From contig NZ_BOMM01000049.1 in NCBI RefSeq assembly GCF_016862195.1, positions 171,876 through 235,875 on the forward strand: a DNA stretch of 64,000 nucleotides, in the 5' to 3' direction. Positions 33,832 to 42,208 of the stretch are shown piece by piece. The notes below the pieces were generated by a model that was not told the DNA's origin, ran no database searches, and saw only the letters and a list, made by a program, of their open reading frames with translations. The position numbers were made by a program, and so were the translations under genes. The stretch is from Paractinoplanes ferrugineus (GTDB taxonomy: Bacteria > Actinomycetota > Actinomycetes > Mycobacteriales > Micromonosporaceae). Every line of letters begins with the position of its first letter. Within the stretch, counting starts at the first letter, position 1.

Positions 33832-35733
33832 ATGCGTGTACGCAACATTGGCATCCTGGCGCACGTCGACGCCGGCAAGACCACTCTGACCGAACGCATC
33901 CTGTTCCGCACCGGGGCCACCTACAAGCAGGGTGAGGTGCACGACGGCAACACGGTCACCGATTTCGACCCGCAGGAACGCCGGCGCGGCATCACCATCT
34001 TCGCCGCGGCGGTCAGCTGCGAGTGGGCCGGCCATCGGCTCAGCCTGATCGACACGCCGGGGCACGTCGACTTCGCCGACGAGGTCGAACGGTCGCTGCG
34101 CATCCTCGATGGGGCCGTGGTCGTGTTCGACGCGGTCGCCGGGGTCGAACCGCAGAGCGAGGCGGTGTGGCGGCAGGCCGACCGCTATCGGGTGCCGCGG
34201 ATCGCGTTCGTCAACAAGCTCGACCGGGCCGGGGCCGACCTCGACGCGGCGGTCCGCTCGATCCGGGAGCGGCTCGGGGTCGTACCCCTCGTCGTGCAGG
34301 TGCCTCTCGGGACGCAGGAGCATTTCCACGGCGTACTCGATCTGGTCTCGATGAAGGAGATCGGGTGGGCCGACGGGAAACGCGAGGAGCGACCGGCCGA
34401 AGGTGTCGCCGCGAGGCGGGCGCGGGCGCGCCTCGAAGAGGCCGTCGCCGAGCTGCACCCGGCGGCCCTCGAGGAACTCGGGGCGATGCGCGACGAGACG
34501 CTGCGGGCGGCCCTGCGCGACCTGACCCTCGGCGGTACGGCAGTGGTGGTGCTGGGTGGATCGGCCTATCGGGACAAGGGGGTGGAACCGTTGCTGGACG
34601 CGGTGGTCGACTACCTCCCCGCGCCCGCCGGCGATCCGGCGGCACCGCTCGCCGCACTGGTGTTCAAGGTGCACACCGACCGCCACGGGCGGCTGACGTT
34701 CCTGCGGGTCTACGACGGCAGCGTCACCGCCGGTGACACCGTGTGGGATCCGGTCGCGCAGCGGGCCGAGCGGGTCGGGCGCGTCCTGCGGGTGCAGGCC
34801 GACCGGCACACCGACGTCGAGCGCGCGGTGGCCGGAGACATCGTCGCGGTGGCCGGGCCGAAAGCGGCGCGGGCCGGCACGACGCTGTGCAGCCGGGCGC
34901 ATCCGGTGCTGCTCGAGGCGCCGCACCCGGCCGAGCCACTGGTGTCGGTCGCGGTCGAGGCGCGCACCCGGGCGGACGGGCAGCGGCTCGCGGCCGCGCT
35001 CGGTGCGCTGGTCGAGCAGCACCCGTCGTTGTCGACGCGCGTCGACCCGGAGTCCGGCCAGACCCTGCTGTCCGGGCAGGGCGAACTGCAGCTGGAGGTG
35101 GCGGTGACCAGGCTGCGGGAGGCCGGCCTGGCGGTGACCACCGGACGGCCGCAGGTCGCCTATCGGGAGACCGTCGTGCGGGGGGTCAGCGGGGTCCTCT
35201 ACCGGCACGTCAAGCAGGACGGCGGGCCGGGGCAGTTCGCGCACGTCGTGCTCGACGTCGCCCCCGCGCCCGACGGCTTCGCGTTCGCCTGCACCGTGAT
35301 CGGCGGGCGGGTGCCGGCCGATTACGTACGGGCGGTCGAGGCCGGCTGCCGGGAAGCCCTCGGCGACGGGGTCCATCCGGTGGTCGGGCTGCGCGTCACG
35401 CTCACCGACGGGGCGACCCATCCGAAGGACTCGTCCGAACTGGCCTTCCGCCGGGCCGGCCGGCTCGGCCTGCGGGCGGCGCTCGCGGCGTGCGAGACGG
35501 TGCGGCTCGAACCGGTCGCCGAGGTCACGGTCTCGGCGCCGGCGGACGCACTGGGTGCGGTGCTCGGCGACCTGGCGGCCCGGCGCGGCCAGGTCACTGG
35601 TTCCGGTGCCGGGTCGGTGACGGCGGTGGTGCCGTTGGCCGAGCTCTTCGGGTACGCGACGCGACTGCGTAGCCGTACGCAAGGAAGGGCGACCTTCACC
35701 ACCCGCCCGGCCGGATATCGCCCGGCCGGCTGA
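33832..35733 (+). CDS. Elongation factor G-like translational GTPase (ribosome-protection-like)
   Basis: A 633-residue GTPase, shorter than housekeeping EF-G (about 700) and near the size of TetM/OtrA proteins. G1 is AHVDAGKTT at residues 10-18; switch I RRRGITIFAAAV; G3 DTPGHVDF; G4 NKLDRAGADL. Domain II (FKVHTDRHGRLTFLRVYDGS), domain III (LSTRVDPESGQTLLSGQGEL), domain IV (VAYRETVV; HVKQDGGPGQFAHVVLDV) and domain V (EPVAEVTVSAPADALGAVLG) are all present. The GTPase domain lacks most of the G' insertion. The sequence VEPQSEAVWRQADRYRVPRI is more EF-G-like than TetM-like. With the leader ORF and hairpins upstream it may be an inducible ribosome-rescue or antibiotic-protection factor; a plain EF-G paralogue is the alternative. 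Confidence 0.85.
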   Translation: MRVRNIGILAHVDAGKTTLTERILFRTGATYKQGEVHDGNTVTDFDPQERRRGITIFAAAVSCEWAGHRLSLIDTPGHVDFADEVERSLRILDGAVVVFDAVAGVEPQSEAVWRQADRYRVPRIAFVNKLDRAGADLDAAVRSIRERLGVVPLVVQVPLGTQEHFHGVLDLVSMKEIGWADGKREERPAEGVAARRARARLEEAVAELHPAALEELGAMRDETLRAALRDLTLGGTAVVVLGGSAYRDKGVEPLLDAVVDYLPAPAGDPAAPLAALVFKVHTDRHGRLTFLRVYDGSVTAGDTVWDPVAQRAERVGRVLRVQADRHTDVERAVAGDIVAVAGPKAARAGTTLCSRAHPVLLEAPHPAEPLVSVAVEARTRADGQRLAAALGALVEQHPSLSTRVDPESGQTLLSGQGELQLEVAVTRLREAGLAVTTGRPQVAYRETVVRGVSGVLYRHVKQDGGPGQFAHVVLDVAPAPDGFAFACTVIGGRVPADYVRAVEAGCREALGDGVHPVVGLRVTLTDGATHPKDSSELAFRRAGRLGLRAALAACETVRLEPVAEVTVSAPADALGAVLGDLAARRGQVTGSGAGSVTAVVPLAELFGYATRLRSRTQGRATFTTRPAGYRPAG

Positions 35734-35737
35734 AGTA

Positions 35738-35764
35738 CCGGGCCCGGCCTCGTGCCGGGCCCGG
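35738..35764 (+). terminator. Strong intrinsic hairpin after EF-G-like gene
   Basis: CCGGGCCCGGC (35738-35748), loop CTCGT, then GCCGGGCCCGG (35754-35764): a perfect 11-bp stem beginning four bases after the TGA. It isolates the EF-G-like gene from the M28 peptidase gene 80 bases on. There is no T-run. Confidence 0.85.
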
Positions 35765-35845
35765 CACGCAAGATATAGACCTGTTGCTATCTATCCGCAT
35801 CGTGGGCCGATGCGTAACGTTCGCCTCCTCACCCCAGGAGGAATG

Positions 35846-36766
35846 ATGCGGGTTCGCAAGTTCGCCCTCGCCGGCGTCGCCGTCGCCGTGACCGCCACCC
35901 TCACGGTCAGCGGCTCCACCTACGCCGGCGCGGCCGTCGCGCCGGTTGCGGTCGCACCGCCGGTCATCAGCTCGACCGCGCCGATGGCCCATCTGACCCA
36001 GCTGATGAGCTTCGCGTCGGCCAGCAACAACACCCGTGTCATCGGCAGTGCCGGCTTCACGTCGACGGTCAACTACGTCAAGTCGCAGCTCACCGCGAGC
36101 GGCTGGACGGTGACCACGCAGAGTTTCACCACCCGCGGCAAGACGGCCACCAACGTCATCGCCGAATGGCCGTACGGCGACGCCACCCACGTGATCATGG
36201 CGGGCGCGCACTCCGACTCGGTCGCGGCCGGCCCCGGCATCAACGACAACGGCTCCGGGGTGGCCGCGCTGCTCGCGAACGCCGCCGCCATCTCCCAGTC
36301 CGCCCTGCGGCCGGCCAAGCGCATCCGCTTCGGCTTCTGGGGCGCCGAGGAGCAGGGTGACGTCGGCTCCAGCTACTACGTGTCGCACCTGGCCGGCGGC
36401 GAGGCCAAGAAGATCGACGCCTACCTGAACTTCGACATGGTCGGCAACAAGGCGGAGAACGGCAAGGCGGTCGGCTGGAGCCTGTACGTGGAGGGCCAGT
36501 CGAACGGCCTGAACGCGCCGTTCAAGTCCTACTTCAGCGCGAAGGGCATCACCGTCAACGCGTCGCTGGACACCGACGACCGTTCCGACCACGCCGCCTT
36601 CAAGAACGCCGGGGTGAAGGTGACCGGGGTGAGCTCCGTGCGCAGCCTCAACGAGCTGGGCGCGTGTTACCACAAGGCGTGCGACAACCTCAGCGACGTC
36701 GACAGCAACAGCGTCACGCTGGCCTCGAACGCCATCGCCAACGCGGTGTGGTCGCTCGCCGGCTGA
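35846..36766 (+). CDS. Secreted M28-family zinc aminopeptidase
   Basis: A protein of about 306 residues with a signal peptide (MRVRKFALAGVAVAVTATLT, cut after YAGA-like region) and a single M28 catalytic domain related to Streptomyces griseus aminopeptidase. Zinc ligands and catalysts are visible: His/Asp in GAHSDSVAAGPGINDNGSGV, catalytic Glu in FWGAEEQGDVGSSYYV, Asp in FDMVGN, and a late His in CYHKACDNL within paired cysteines. AGGAGG (35836-35841) precedes tandem ATGs at 35843 and 35846. It stands as a single gene after a strong terminator and probably digests extracellular peptides. Confidence 0.92.
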   Translation: MRVRKFALAGVAVAVTATLTVSGSTYAGAAVAPVAVAPPVISSTAPMAHLTQLMSFASASNNTRVIGSAGFTSTVNYVKSQLTASGWTVTTQSFTTRGKTATNVIAEWPYGDATHVIMAGAHSDSVAAGPGINDNGSGVAALLANAAAISQSALRPAKRIRFGFWGAEEQGDVGSSYYVSHLAGGEAKKIDAYLNFDMVGNKAENGKAVGWSLYVEGQSNGLNAPFKSYFSAKGITVNASLDTDDRSDHAAFKNAGVKVTGVSSVRSLNELGACYHKACDNLSDVDSNSVTLASNAIANAVWSLAG

Positions 36767-36787
36767 CCGTCCCGTCGAGGCGTCGGC

Positions 36788-36803
36788 CCGGCCTCACGGC
36801 CGG
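36788..36803. terminator. Short hairpin between convergent genes
   Basis: CCGGCC-tcac-GGCCGG is a perfect 6-bp stem with a tetraloop between the M28 peptidase stop and the converging isomerase-like gene, overlapping the latter's stop. Probably a bidirectional terminator, weaker than the one at 35738. Confidence 0.5.
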
Positions 36804-37399
36804 AGGTCCCGGGAGAGTTCGCCCGGCTCCACCGGCCGGCCGGAAACCGCGAGCAGGAGTGCCAGGGCCGGGCCGCGTACCACCGGCCCGGCGCCGGCGT
36901 CGAACGCGATGTCCGAGGCGGTCAGGCGCAGACCGGCGGCGCGCTCCTTGCCACCACCCATCCGCACCGAGGTACGGAGCTGGAACTTCAGCGCCTCCAC
37001 CACCGACTCCGGCGGGTAGTCGCCGCGCAGACCGACCGCCCGCCGGATGTCGTCGCCGTGCACGAACGCCTCGACGAGCCGGGTCGCGAGCGGGGCCGGC
37101 GGTGTGCTGGTGCGGTCGGTGACGGCCCGCAATTCCGCCAGGACCTCGTGCGGGTCGGCCCGGCGCTCCCGGGCCACCCCGCGGGCGTTCTGCCGGTCGA
37201 AGTCGAAACGGGCGGCGACCATGTCGCGGACGAAGCCGAGCCGTGTCGTCTTGGCCGAGTCGACGAGGTGCGCCACCACGTCCTGGACGTCCCACCCGGG
37301 GCAGGCGGTGGGGGCCGACCACTGCTCGGCGCAGAGGGTGGCCAGGTCACGGGCGAGAGCCGCGCGTTCCTGCTGAACAACAGTCCAGACCATGCTCAC
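36794..37399 (-). CDS. Maleylpyruvate isomerase family (mycothiol-dependent/DinB-like) protein
   Basis: A 201-residue protein with the MDMPI N-terminal four-helix fold: VVQQERAALARDLATLCAEQ, W-SAPTACPGWDVQDVVAHL, VDSAKTTRLGFVRDM and the metal-ligand region RLVEAFVHGDDIRRAVGL. The His of VAHL and the HGDD pair are the usual divalent-metal ligands. A C-terminal SCP2-like segment (FDAGAGPVVRGPALALLLAV) follows. It starts at GTG 37399 (or ATG 37393), overlapping the stop of the serine hydrolase by one base, so the two are coupled. Members use mycothiol or act as DinB-like hydrolases; the reaction here is not known. Confidence 0.85.
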   Translation of the reverse strand: MSMVWTVVQQERAALARDLATLCAEQWSAPTACPGWDVQDVVAHLVDSAKTTRLGFVRDMVAARFDFDRQNARGVARERRADPHEVLAELRAVTDRTSTPPAPLATRLVEAFVHGDDIRRAVGLRGDYPPESVVEALKFQLRTSVRMGGGKERAAGLRLTASDIAFDAGAGPVVRGPALALLLAVSGRPVEPGELSRDLRP

Positions 37400-38964
37400 T
37401 ACCTAAGCAAACTCGACCTCCGAGTTCCGCGCAGGGCGTGCGCGCAGATGCCGATTCGGGTCAGCGCGAGGACACCGGCCAGGGCCACCACGGCGACGAT
37501 GGCATCGCCGATGTCGGGGGCCCACATGTGCACCTTGGCGAAGCCGGCCCCCCACAAGGTGGGTACCAGCCAGGCGGCGGCGGCCGCGGCGAGGGCGCAT
37601 CCACCGAGCCACGCGGCGGTGGTGGCGACGGTCCGGCGGCGCGAGCGGGCCGGGTCCCGCCGGCGGGCGCGCGGGAACCCGACAAATGTGGTCACCAGCA
37701 GGGCGAGCAGCCCGGCCGCGATGGTCAGCAGCCCGGCCAGGACCCGCGGGAAGAGCGGGTCCTCGGCGGCGGCCGCCGCGGGGGCGTGGCCGTGCAGGAT
37801 CCGGACGAGGTCGAACGCTCCGGCGTTGAACGCCGCGTCCATGGGCAGCGCGTAGACGTTGGTCAGCACGACCACCGCCAGGTTCGACCGCGGCACGAGC
37901 ACGACGTGGCTGAAGTAGTTCGGGGTGGCGCCGGAGTGCCAGACGATGCCGACGCCGGCGCCGTCGAGGGTGTTGTTCTTCCACCCCAGGCCGTAGCGGC
38001 CGCCGTGACCGGTGTTCGCGGTTCCGGTGTGCATCTGCCGCACTGCGTCGGCGTCGAGGACCCGCGCGTCCTTGTAGCGGCCGCCGCCGAGCTGGGCGCT
38101 CGCGTAGTGGGTGAGGTCGTCGAGGCCGGCGGCGAGGAACCCGTACGGCACCCCGGCGGTGTCGAACGGGGTGTCGTGCCGCTGCGGGCGACCCAGGTAG
38201 TAGCGGTGCCCAGCCGGCACGTCCACGGCTTCGGCCTCTTCGGTGGTGGCCGCGGAACGCGTCATCGCAAGCGGGTCCAGGACGTGGCGGCGCAGGTACC
38301 CGCCGAACGTCTCCCCGGTGACGTTCTCGACAAGTGCCCCCAGGATCATGTAATTGGCGTCGCTGTACCGATAGCCCTGCCCGACCGCGGCGACGGGACG
38401 CACGGCGGCCAGGTCGCGCACCGACCGGGCGAGCCCGCCGGGACTGTTGTCGTAGCGGTCGGTCAGCGTGGAGTTCGACACGGCCGGCAGTCCGCTGGTA
38501 TGTGTCAGCAGCTGCCGCACCGTCACCGTGCGGGCCGTGTCCTCGGCACCCAGCCGCAGCCACGGCAGGTAGGTGCGCGCCGGGTCGTCCAAGGCGATCC
38601 GGCCGGCCCGGGCGAGCTGCGTCACCGCGAGTGCGGTGAACGACTTGCTGGTGGATCCGAGCAGGAACGGCGTCTGCGCGGTCATCGAGCGGCCGTCGCC
38701 GTCGACGCCCCAGGCGCCCTGCCTCAGCACCTGGTCGCCCCGCACGACCGCGTACGCCATCCCCGGCGCCTTGGTCCGCTCCATGTACCGGCGCATGTAG
38801 GCCTCGCCGACGGCGAGCTGATCAGCGGACGCCACCGCCGGTACGGCCACGGCGGGAGCGGCCACCGCCGGTGCAGCCGCGGCTGTACCGATTGCCGCCG
38901 CCACGGTGCAGGCCGCCGCCACGGCTGGTATTCGCGCCCATCTCCACCGGTTCGCGAGCTTCAT
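37399..38964 (-). CDS. Secreted/membrane serine hydrolase, beta-lactamase class C (CubicO) type
   Basis: A 521-residue protein from ATG 38964, with GGGGGA six bases upstream; the open frame extends further up but covers other genes. A signal peptide is followed by an Ala/Val/Pro-rich spacer. The catalytic domain has LGSTSKSFTALAV (SxxK), YSDANYMILG (YxN) and HSGATPNY (HxG near the third motif). The C-terminal 130 residues carry several hydrophobic helices (VLAGLLTIAAGLLALLVTTF; AAWLGGCALAAAAAAWLVPT; IVAVVALAGVLALTRI), so the enzyme is tethered with its active domain outside. Such proteins are peptidases or esterases acting at the cell wall; true beta-lactamase activity is unlikely given the membrane tail. 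Confidence 0.9.
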   Translation of the reverse strand: MKLANRWRWARIPAVAAACTVAAAIGTAAAAPAVAAPAVAVPAVASADQLAVGEAYMRRYMERTKAPGMAYAVVRGDQVLRQGAWGVDGDGRSMTAQTPFLLGSTSKSFTALAVTQLARAGRIALDDPARTYLPWLRLGAEDTARTVTVRQLLTHTSGLPAVSNSTLTDRYDNSPGGLARSVRDLAAVRPVAAVGQGYRYSDANYMILGALVENVTGETFGGYLRRHVLDPLAMTRSAATTEEAEAVDVPAGHRYYLGRPQRHDTPFDTAGVPYGFLAAGLDDLTHYASAQLGGGRYKDARVLDADAVRQMHTGTANTGHGGRYGLGWKNNTLDGAGVGIVWHSGATPNYFSHVVLVPRSNLAVVVLTNVYALPMDAAFNAGAFDLVRILHGHAPAAAAAEDPLFPRVLAGLLTIAAGLLALLVTTFVGFPRARRRDPARSRRRTVATTAAWLGGCALAAAAAAWLVPTLWGAGFAKVHMWAPDIGDAIVAVVALAGVLALTRIGICAHALRGTRRSSLLR

Positions 38965-38990
38965 GACGTTCCCCCGTCTATTGTGGACAG

Positions 38991-39269
38991 TCAGCCGATC
39001 TGGCTGAGCAGTTTCTCCAGCGCGGCCAGGCGTTGTCGCACCTCGCCGAGTTCGGCCCGCACGCCCTTCAGCTCCTCGGCGGTGGCCTGCGAGCCGTCGG
39101 CGCTGCGCCCGGCCAGCGTCCGGTAGCCCTCCTCGCGGGCCGCGGCGTAGCGGGCGCGATAGATGCCGATCCCGACGAGGCCCGCCATGAGGATCGCCGC
39201 CCCGAGGATCACCGCGAACGCGATGGTGGAGGTCTGGGCCATGTCCGCGGCCAACTGGCGTTGCGTCAT
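38991..39269 (-). CDS. Small membrane protein with coiled-coil tail
   Basis: A 92-residue protein: a short start (MTQRQLAADMAQTS), one helix (TIAFAVILGAAILMAGLVGI, about 15-36), a basic stretch and a helical heptad-rich tail (ATAEELKGVRAELGEVRQRL, AALEKLLSQ). It begins at ATG 39269 immediately after the TAG of the ArsR-type gene, so the two are co-transcribed. It probably oligomerises through the coiled coil. The following serine hydrolase starts 27 bases beyond its stop and may be the third gene of the unit. Confidence 0.75.
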   Translation of the reverse strand: MTQRQLAADMAQTSTIAFAVILGAAILMAGLVGIGIYRARYAAAREEGYRTLAGRSADGSQATAEELKGVRAELGEVRQRLAALEKLLSQIG

Positions 39270-39608
39270 CTACTTCTCCCGTTCGGTCGCCGGCGCCGGG
39301 CCGGTCAGGGTGTGCGCGGCCAGCGCGATCGCGTCCAGGTCCAACGCCAGGGCGAACGGCACGGCCTCGATGTACTTCACCGAGCTGCCGTCGCGGGCGG
39401 TGACCAGTTCGCCGGTCACCAGGCCGGCCGCTTCCAACTTCTGCAGGTGCATGTAGAGCAGCGGCCGGTTCATCTCCAGTCGCCGCGCCAACTCGCTGAC
39501 ATAGGTGCGTCCCGACGCCAGGGCGCCGAGGATCCGCAGCCGGTGCGGACTGGCCAGCGCGCCCAGCACGACAACCAGCTCGTCGCCGGTGGGCGGAGTG
39601 CCGCTCAT
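39270..39608 (-). CDS. ArsR-family winged-helix regulator
   Basis: A 112-residue regulator from ATG 39608, with GGAGGGTGAGG upstream; the GTG at 39620 would sit on the ribosome site. The fold is ArsR-like: LGALASPHRLRILGALASGR, TYVSELARRLEMNRPLLYMH, LQKLEAAGLV, then a wing ARDGSSVKYIEAVPF. There are no ELCVCDL-type metal-binding cysteines, so it is not a classic metal sensor. It is followed directly by the small coiled-coil membrane protein. Two interlocked palindromes upstream with TGTCA half-sites are its likely operator. Confidence 0.88.
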   Translation of the reverse strand: MSGTPPTGDELVVVLGALASPHRLRILGALASGRTYVSELARRLEMNRPLLYMHLQKLEAAGLVTGELVTARDGSSVKYIEAVPFALALDLDAIALAAHTLTGPAPATEREK

Positions 39609-39630
39609 CTGGGACCTCACCCTCCGCGAT

Positions 39631-39686
39631 GGGGGGGGTCATAAAAGCATGACACCCCCCTATGTCAGGGAAGTCTGACAGGGGGG
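39631..39686. promoter_or_regulatory. Two interlocking palindromes with G/C runs upstream of arsR-type gene
   Basis: Dyad 1: a G-run then GTCAT (39638-39642), loop AAAAGC, ATGAC (39649-39653) and a C-run. Dyad 2: the same C-run (39655-39660), TA, TGTCAG (39663-39668), GGAAGT, CTGACA (39675-39680), then GGGGGG (39681-39686). The C-run is shared, so only one can fold at a time in RNA, while in DNA four TGTCA-type half-sites are offered to a dimeric regulator. Confidence 0.6.
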
Positions 39687-39795
39687 TGATCGCGGTGTCA
39701 ACCCGCCCGCCGGCCCTCGCCACCCGGCGCTGCCGACCTCGGGGTCGAGCGCCGTGCCCCCGGCGGCGACCCGTTCCAGGGCGGTGTCGGCCGGA

Positions 39796-40623
39796 CTACC
39801 CGATGCGGCTCCCGAGCCGATGCTGAGCGGCGCCGGTGACCGCGCGCGACCCGCGCTGCGCGGCCCGGTCGAGCAGAACCCAGCGGGCCACCCGGTGGGG
39901 GAGCGCCGGTTGCCGGCCCGGCTGCTGCGCCGGCGGTCGGACCGGCCGGCCGCGTCGGGCGAGGACGCCGGCGAGCAGCGCCCCGGCGATCGGCGCCAGA
40001 AGATAGACCGCGAGCAGGTGGAACTGGCCGGCGAGGACGGCCGGGCCGAACTGCCGCAACGGGTTGGCGGAGCCGCCGGTGAGCGTGCCGAGCAATGCCC
40101 CCTGCACGCCGAACTGCATGCCGACGATCCACGGTCCGGGCCACGTCCAGGCCGGGCGGCGTGCCGACATCCAGCACATCGTCGTCACGATGACGGCCAG
40201 GGTCGCCGCCTCGGCCACGAACACCGCCGGGCCACCCCAGCCGGCCCCCGGCTGGACCACCGAACTCGCCGCCGCCGGCCCCCACGCCAGCCAGGTCAGC
40301 GCGGCCGCCGCCAGTGAGCCGGCCGACTGGGCGACCAGGTAGGGCAGCACCCGGCGGCCCGGGAAGGTGCCGAAGGCGTACAGGCCCACGGTGATCGCCG
40401 GGTTCATGTGACAGCCGGTGAAACGCCCCGGCCGCGACCTCGCGAAACCGACGATCACCAGGCCGACGAGCATCGACACGACCACCACCCGGAGCCGCTG
40501 GTGGTCCGCCGCGATGCCCCAGCGCACCAGGCTGAAGACAGTCCAGAAGAAGAACGTGGTGAGCACGAACTCGACAAGCGCGGCCTGCAGGTCGGCTCCG
40601 GTCCGGCGCCGGTCGATCTTCAT
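39796..40623 (-). CDS. MIP-family aquaporin-like channel
   Basis: A 275-residue channel with six hydrophobic segments. The first half carries the loop-B motif in RFTGCHMNPAITVGLYAFG (NPA). The second carries GTLTGGSANPLRQFGPAVLA, where NPL replaces the usual NPA but the following Arg of the selectivity filter is kept. The C-terminal 50 residues are Pro/Arg/Gln-rich and cytoplasmic. Its 3' end faces the palindromic region upstream of the ArsR-type gene. Substrate (water, glycerol or another small solute) cannot be told; the NPL variant hints at altered selectivity. Confidence 0.85.
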   Translation of the reverse strand: MKIDRRRTGADLQAALVEFVLTTFFFWTVFSLVRWGIAADHQRLRVVVVSMLVGLVIVGFARSRPGRFTGCHMNPAITVGLYAFGTFPGRRVLPYLVAQSAGSLAAAALTWLAWGPAAASSVVQPGAGWGGPAVFVAEAATLAVIVTTMCWMSARRPAWTWPGPWIVGMQFGVQGALLGTLTGGSANPLRQFGPAVLAGQFHLLAVYLLAPIAGALLAGVLARRGRPVRPPAQQPGRQPALPHRVARWVLLDRAAQRGSRAVTGAAQHRLGSRIG

Positions 40624-40706
40624 GCCCCGATCATGTCTTGCCGACGCGCGGCCGAGCAGGGCCGATGGACCCCCTCCGCGACCGGCCGGGGCGCAGTGCC
40701 GTCAGC

Positions 40707-41933
40707 TCAGGCGTCGCCGTGGGCGATGCGGGTCAGCTGGGGCCACAGCAGCACCAGGAAGACGGCTGAGCCGCCGAACGCGAACCAGAACGGGGCCGTC
40801 ACGCCCCAGTGCGAGGCCAGGGTGCCGCCGATGGTCGAGCCGACCACCAGGCCGCCGAAGACGCCTATCGTGTTGACGCTGCTCACCCGGCCCTGCAGGG
40901 CGGTCGGCACCGCTCGTTGCCGCACCGTCACCGACGTGGTGCCCCAGATGAACGCGTGCGCGCCGAAGACGAAGAACACCGGCATCGCCACCCACGGCGT
41001 CGTGGTCAGGGCCAGGGCCAGATGGGTCACAGTCTCGATGATCAGGCCGACGCGCATCACGTTACCGAGGCTCACCCGGGCGGTGATCCAGCCGTAGAGA
41101 CCGGTGCCGAGCAGGCCACCCACCGCCGACACGGTGGTGAGCAGGCCGAACCCGGTGGGGCCCAGACCGAGCCGTTCGGATGCGTAGATCACGAGCACGG
41201 ACCAGGCGGCGCCGAAGGTGAAATTGAAGATCAAGATCGTCAGGACCAGCGTACGCACGGCGGGGTGCCGCACCGTCCAGGCGACGCCTTCGCGGACCTC
41301 ACGCCAGGCCCCGGCGGGCTCGGCGGCGGCGGTCGACGGCGGGGGCAGGCGCACCCGGGCGACCAGGAGCACCCCGGCGAGGACCAGCACGCCCTGGGTG
41401 AGGAACGGCCACACATATCCGGCCGCGAACAGGAACGCCCCGATCGGCGGCCCGGCCAGCTGGTTGAGCGTGAGGAAGCCGAACTGCATGCGCGCGTTGG
41501 CGAGCGCCAGGTCGTCGCGGTGCACCAGCATCGGCGCGAGCGTCGATCCGGTGTTGTCGGCATAGACCTCGGCGGAGGCGATCAGGCCGAGCGCGACCAG
41601 GGCGCCGGCCGCGGTCAGCCGGTCGGTGGCGAGCGCCGCGACCAGTGCCGCCAGCACGACGACGCGGCTGCCGTCGGCGAACATGACGATGCGGCGCCGG
41701 TCGTGCCGGTCCGAGAGCACGCCCGCGTGCAGGCCGAACAGCAGCGGCGGCAGCCAGCGGAGCAGGGCCGCCATCGAGATCAGGAACGGGTCGTCGGTGA
41801 GCCCGGCGACGAGCAGCGGGCCGGCCGCGACCGCGATGCCGTCACCGAGGTTGGACACCCACGACGACGCGAGCAACCACCGGAACGAACTGCCGAGCCG
41901 GGCGGGCAGCACGTGTTCGGCAACGGTGGGCAC
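40707..41933 (-). CDS. MFS transporter (MFS_3 / EntS-like)
   Basis: A 408-residue, twelve-helix major facilitator. The family signature between helices 2 and 3 is GVLSDRHDRRRIVMFADGSR, and it starts FRWLLASSWVSNLGDGIAVA, typical of the MFS_3 group that includes the enterobactin exporter EntS and macrolide exporters. The middle is LPPPSTAAAEPAGAWREVRE, the cytoplasmic loop between halves. It probably exports a metabolite or drug. It is 41 bases downstream of a small hydrophilic-protein gene, itself behind a two-component pair, so regulation by that pair is plausible. Confidence 0.9.
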   Translation of the reverse strand: MPTVAEHVLPARLGSSFRWLLASSWVSNLGDGIAVAAGPLLVAGLTDDPFLISMAALLRWLPPLLFGLHAGVLSDRHDRRRIVMFADGSRVVVLAALVAALATDRLTAAGALVALGLIASAEVYADNTGSTLAPMLVHRDDLALANARMQFGFLTLNQLAGPPIGAFLFAAGYVWPFLTQGVLVLAGVLLVARVRLPPPSTAAAEPAGAWREVREGVAWTVRHPAVRTLVLTILIFNFTFGAAWSVLVIYASERLGLGPTGFGLLTTVSAVGGLLGTGLYGWITARVSLGNVMRVGLIIETVTHLALALTTTPWVAMPVFFVFGAHAFIWGTTSVTVRQRAVPTALQGRVSSVNTIGVFGGLVVGSTIGGTLASHWGVTAPFWFAFGGSAVFLVLLWPQLTRIAHGDA

Positions 41934-41974
41934 GGCGAGACTTTATGTCCCACCACAATCAGCACGCGACAGAA

Positions 41975-42187
41975 TTATCCGGCGTTCTCGTCCGGCTGTT
42001 CGCGGTTCGCGCGCCGCTCGTTGATGCCGACGTTGCTGCTGCCGTTCGCCGGCGTGTAGCCGGGCGGCTGGTCGGTCAGGAAGTCGCCGGTCTCCTTCGA
42101 CCCGGTGATGTGCTGGTCGGTCTCGGAGCCGGCGCCGGTGACGGCCCGATCCTCGAACTCGCCGGAGTCGCTGCGCTGAGTGCTCAT
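41975..42187 (-). CDS. Small hydrophilic protein
   Basis: A 70-residue, disordered-looking protein rich in Ser, Gly, Asp, Glu and Gln (MSTQRSDSGEFEDRAVTGAG; SETDQHITGSKETGDFLTDQ; PPGYTPANGSSNVGINERRA). No hydrophobic core or signal. It lies 21 bases behind the response regulator and ahead of the MFS gene, all on the minus strand. Actinomycetes encode many such short stress-associated proteins; I recognise no family here. Codon usage looks normal, so it is likely translated. Confidence 0.6.
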   Translation of the reverse strand: MSTQRSDSGEFEDRAVTGAGSETDQHITGSKETGDFLTDQPPGYTPANGSSNVGINERRANREQPDENAG

Positions 42188-42208
42188 GACACCCGATTAC
42201 CCCGCAGA

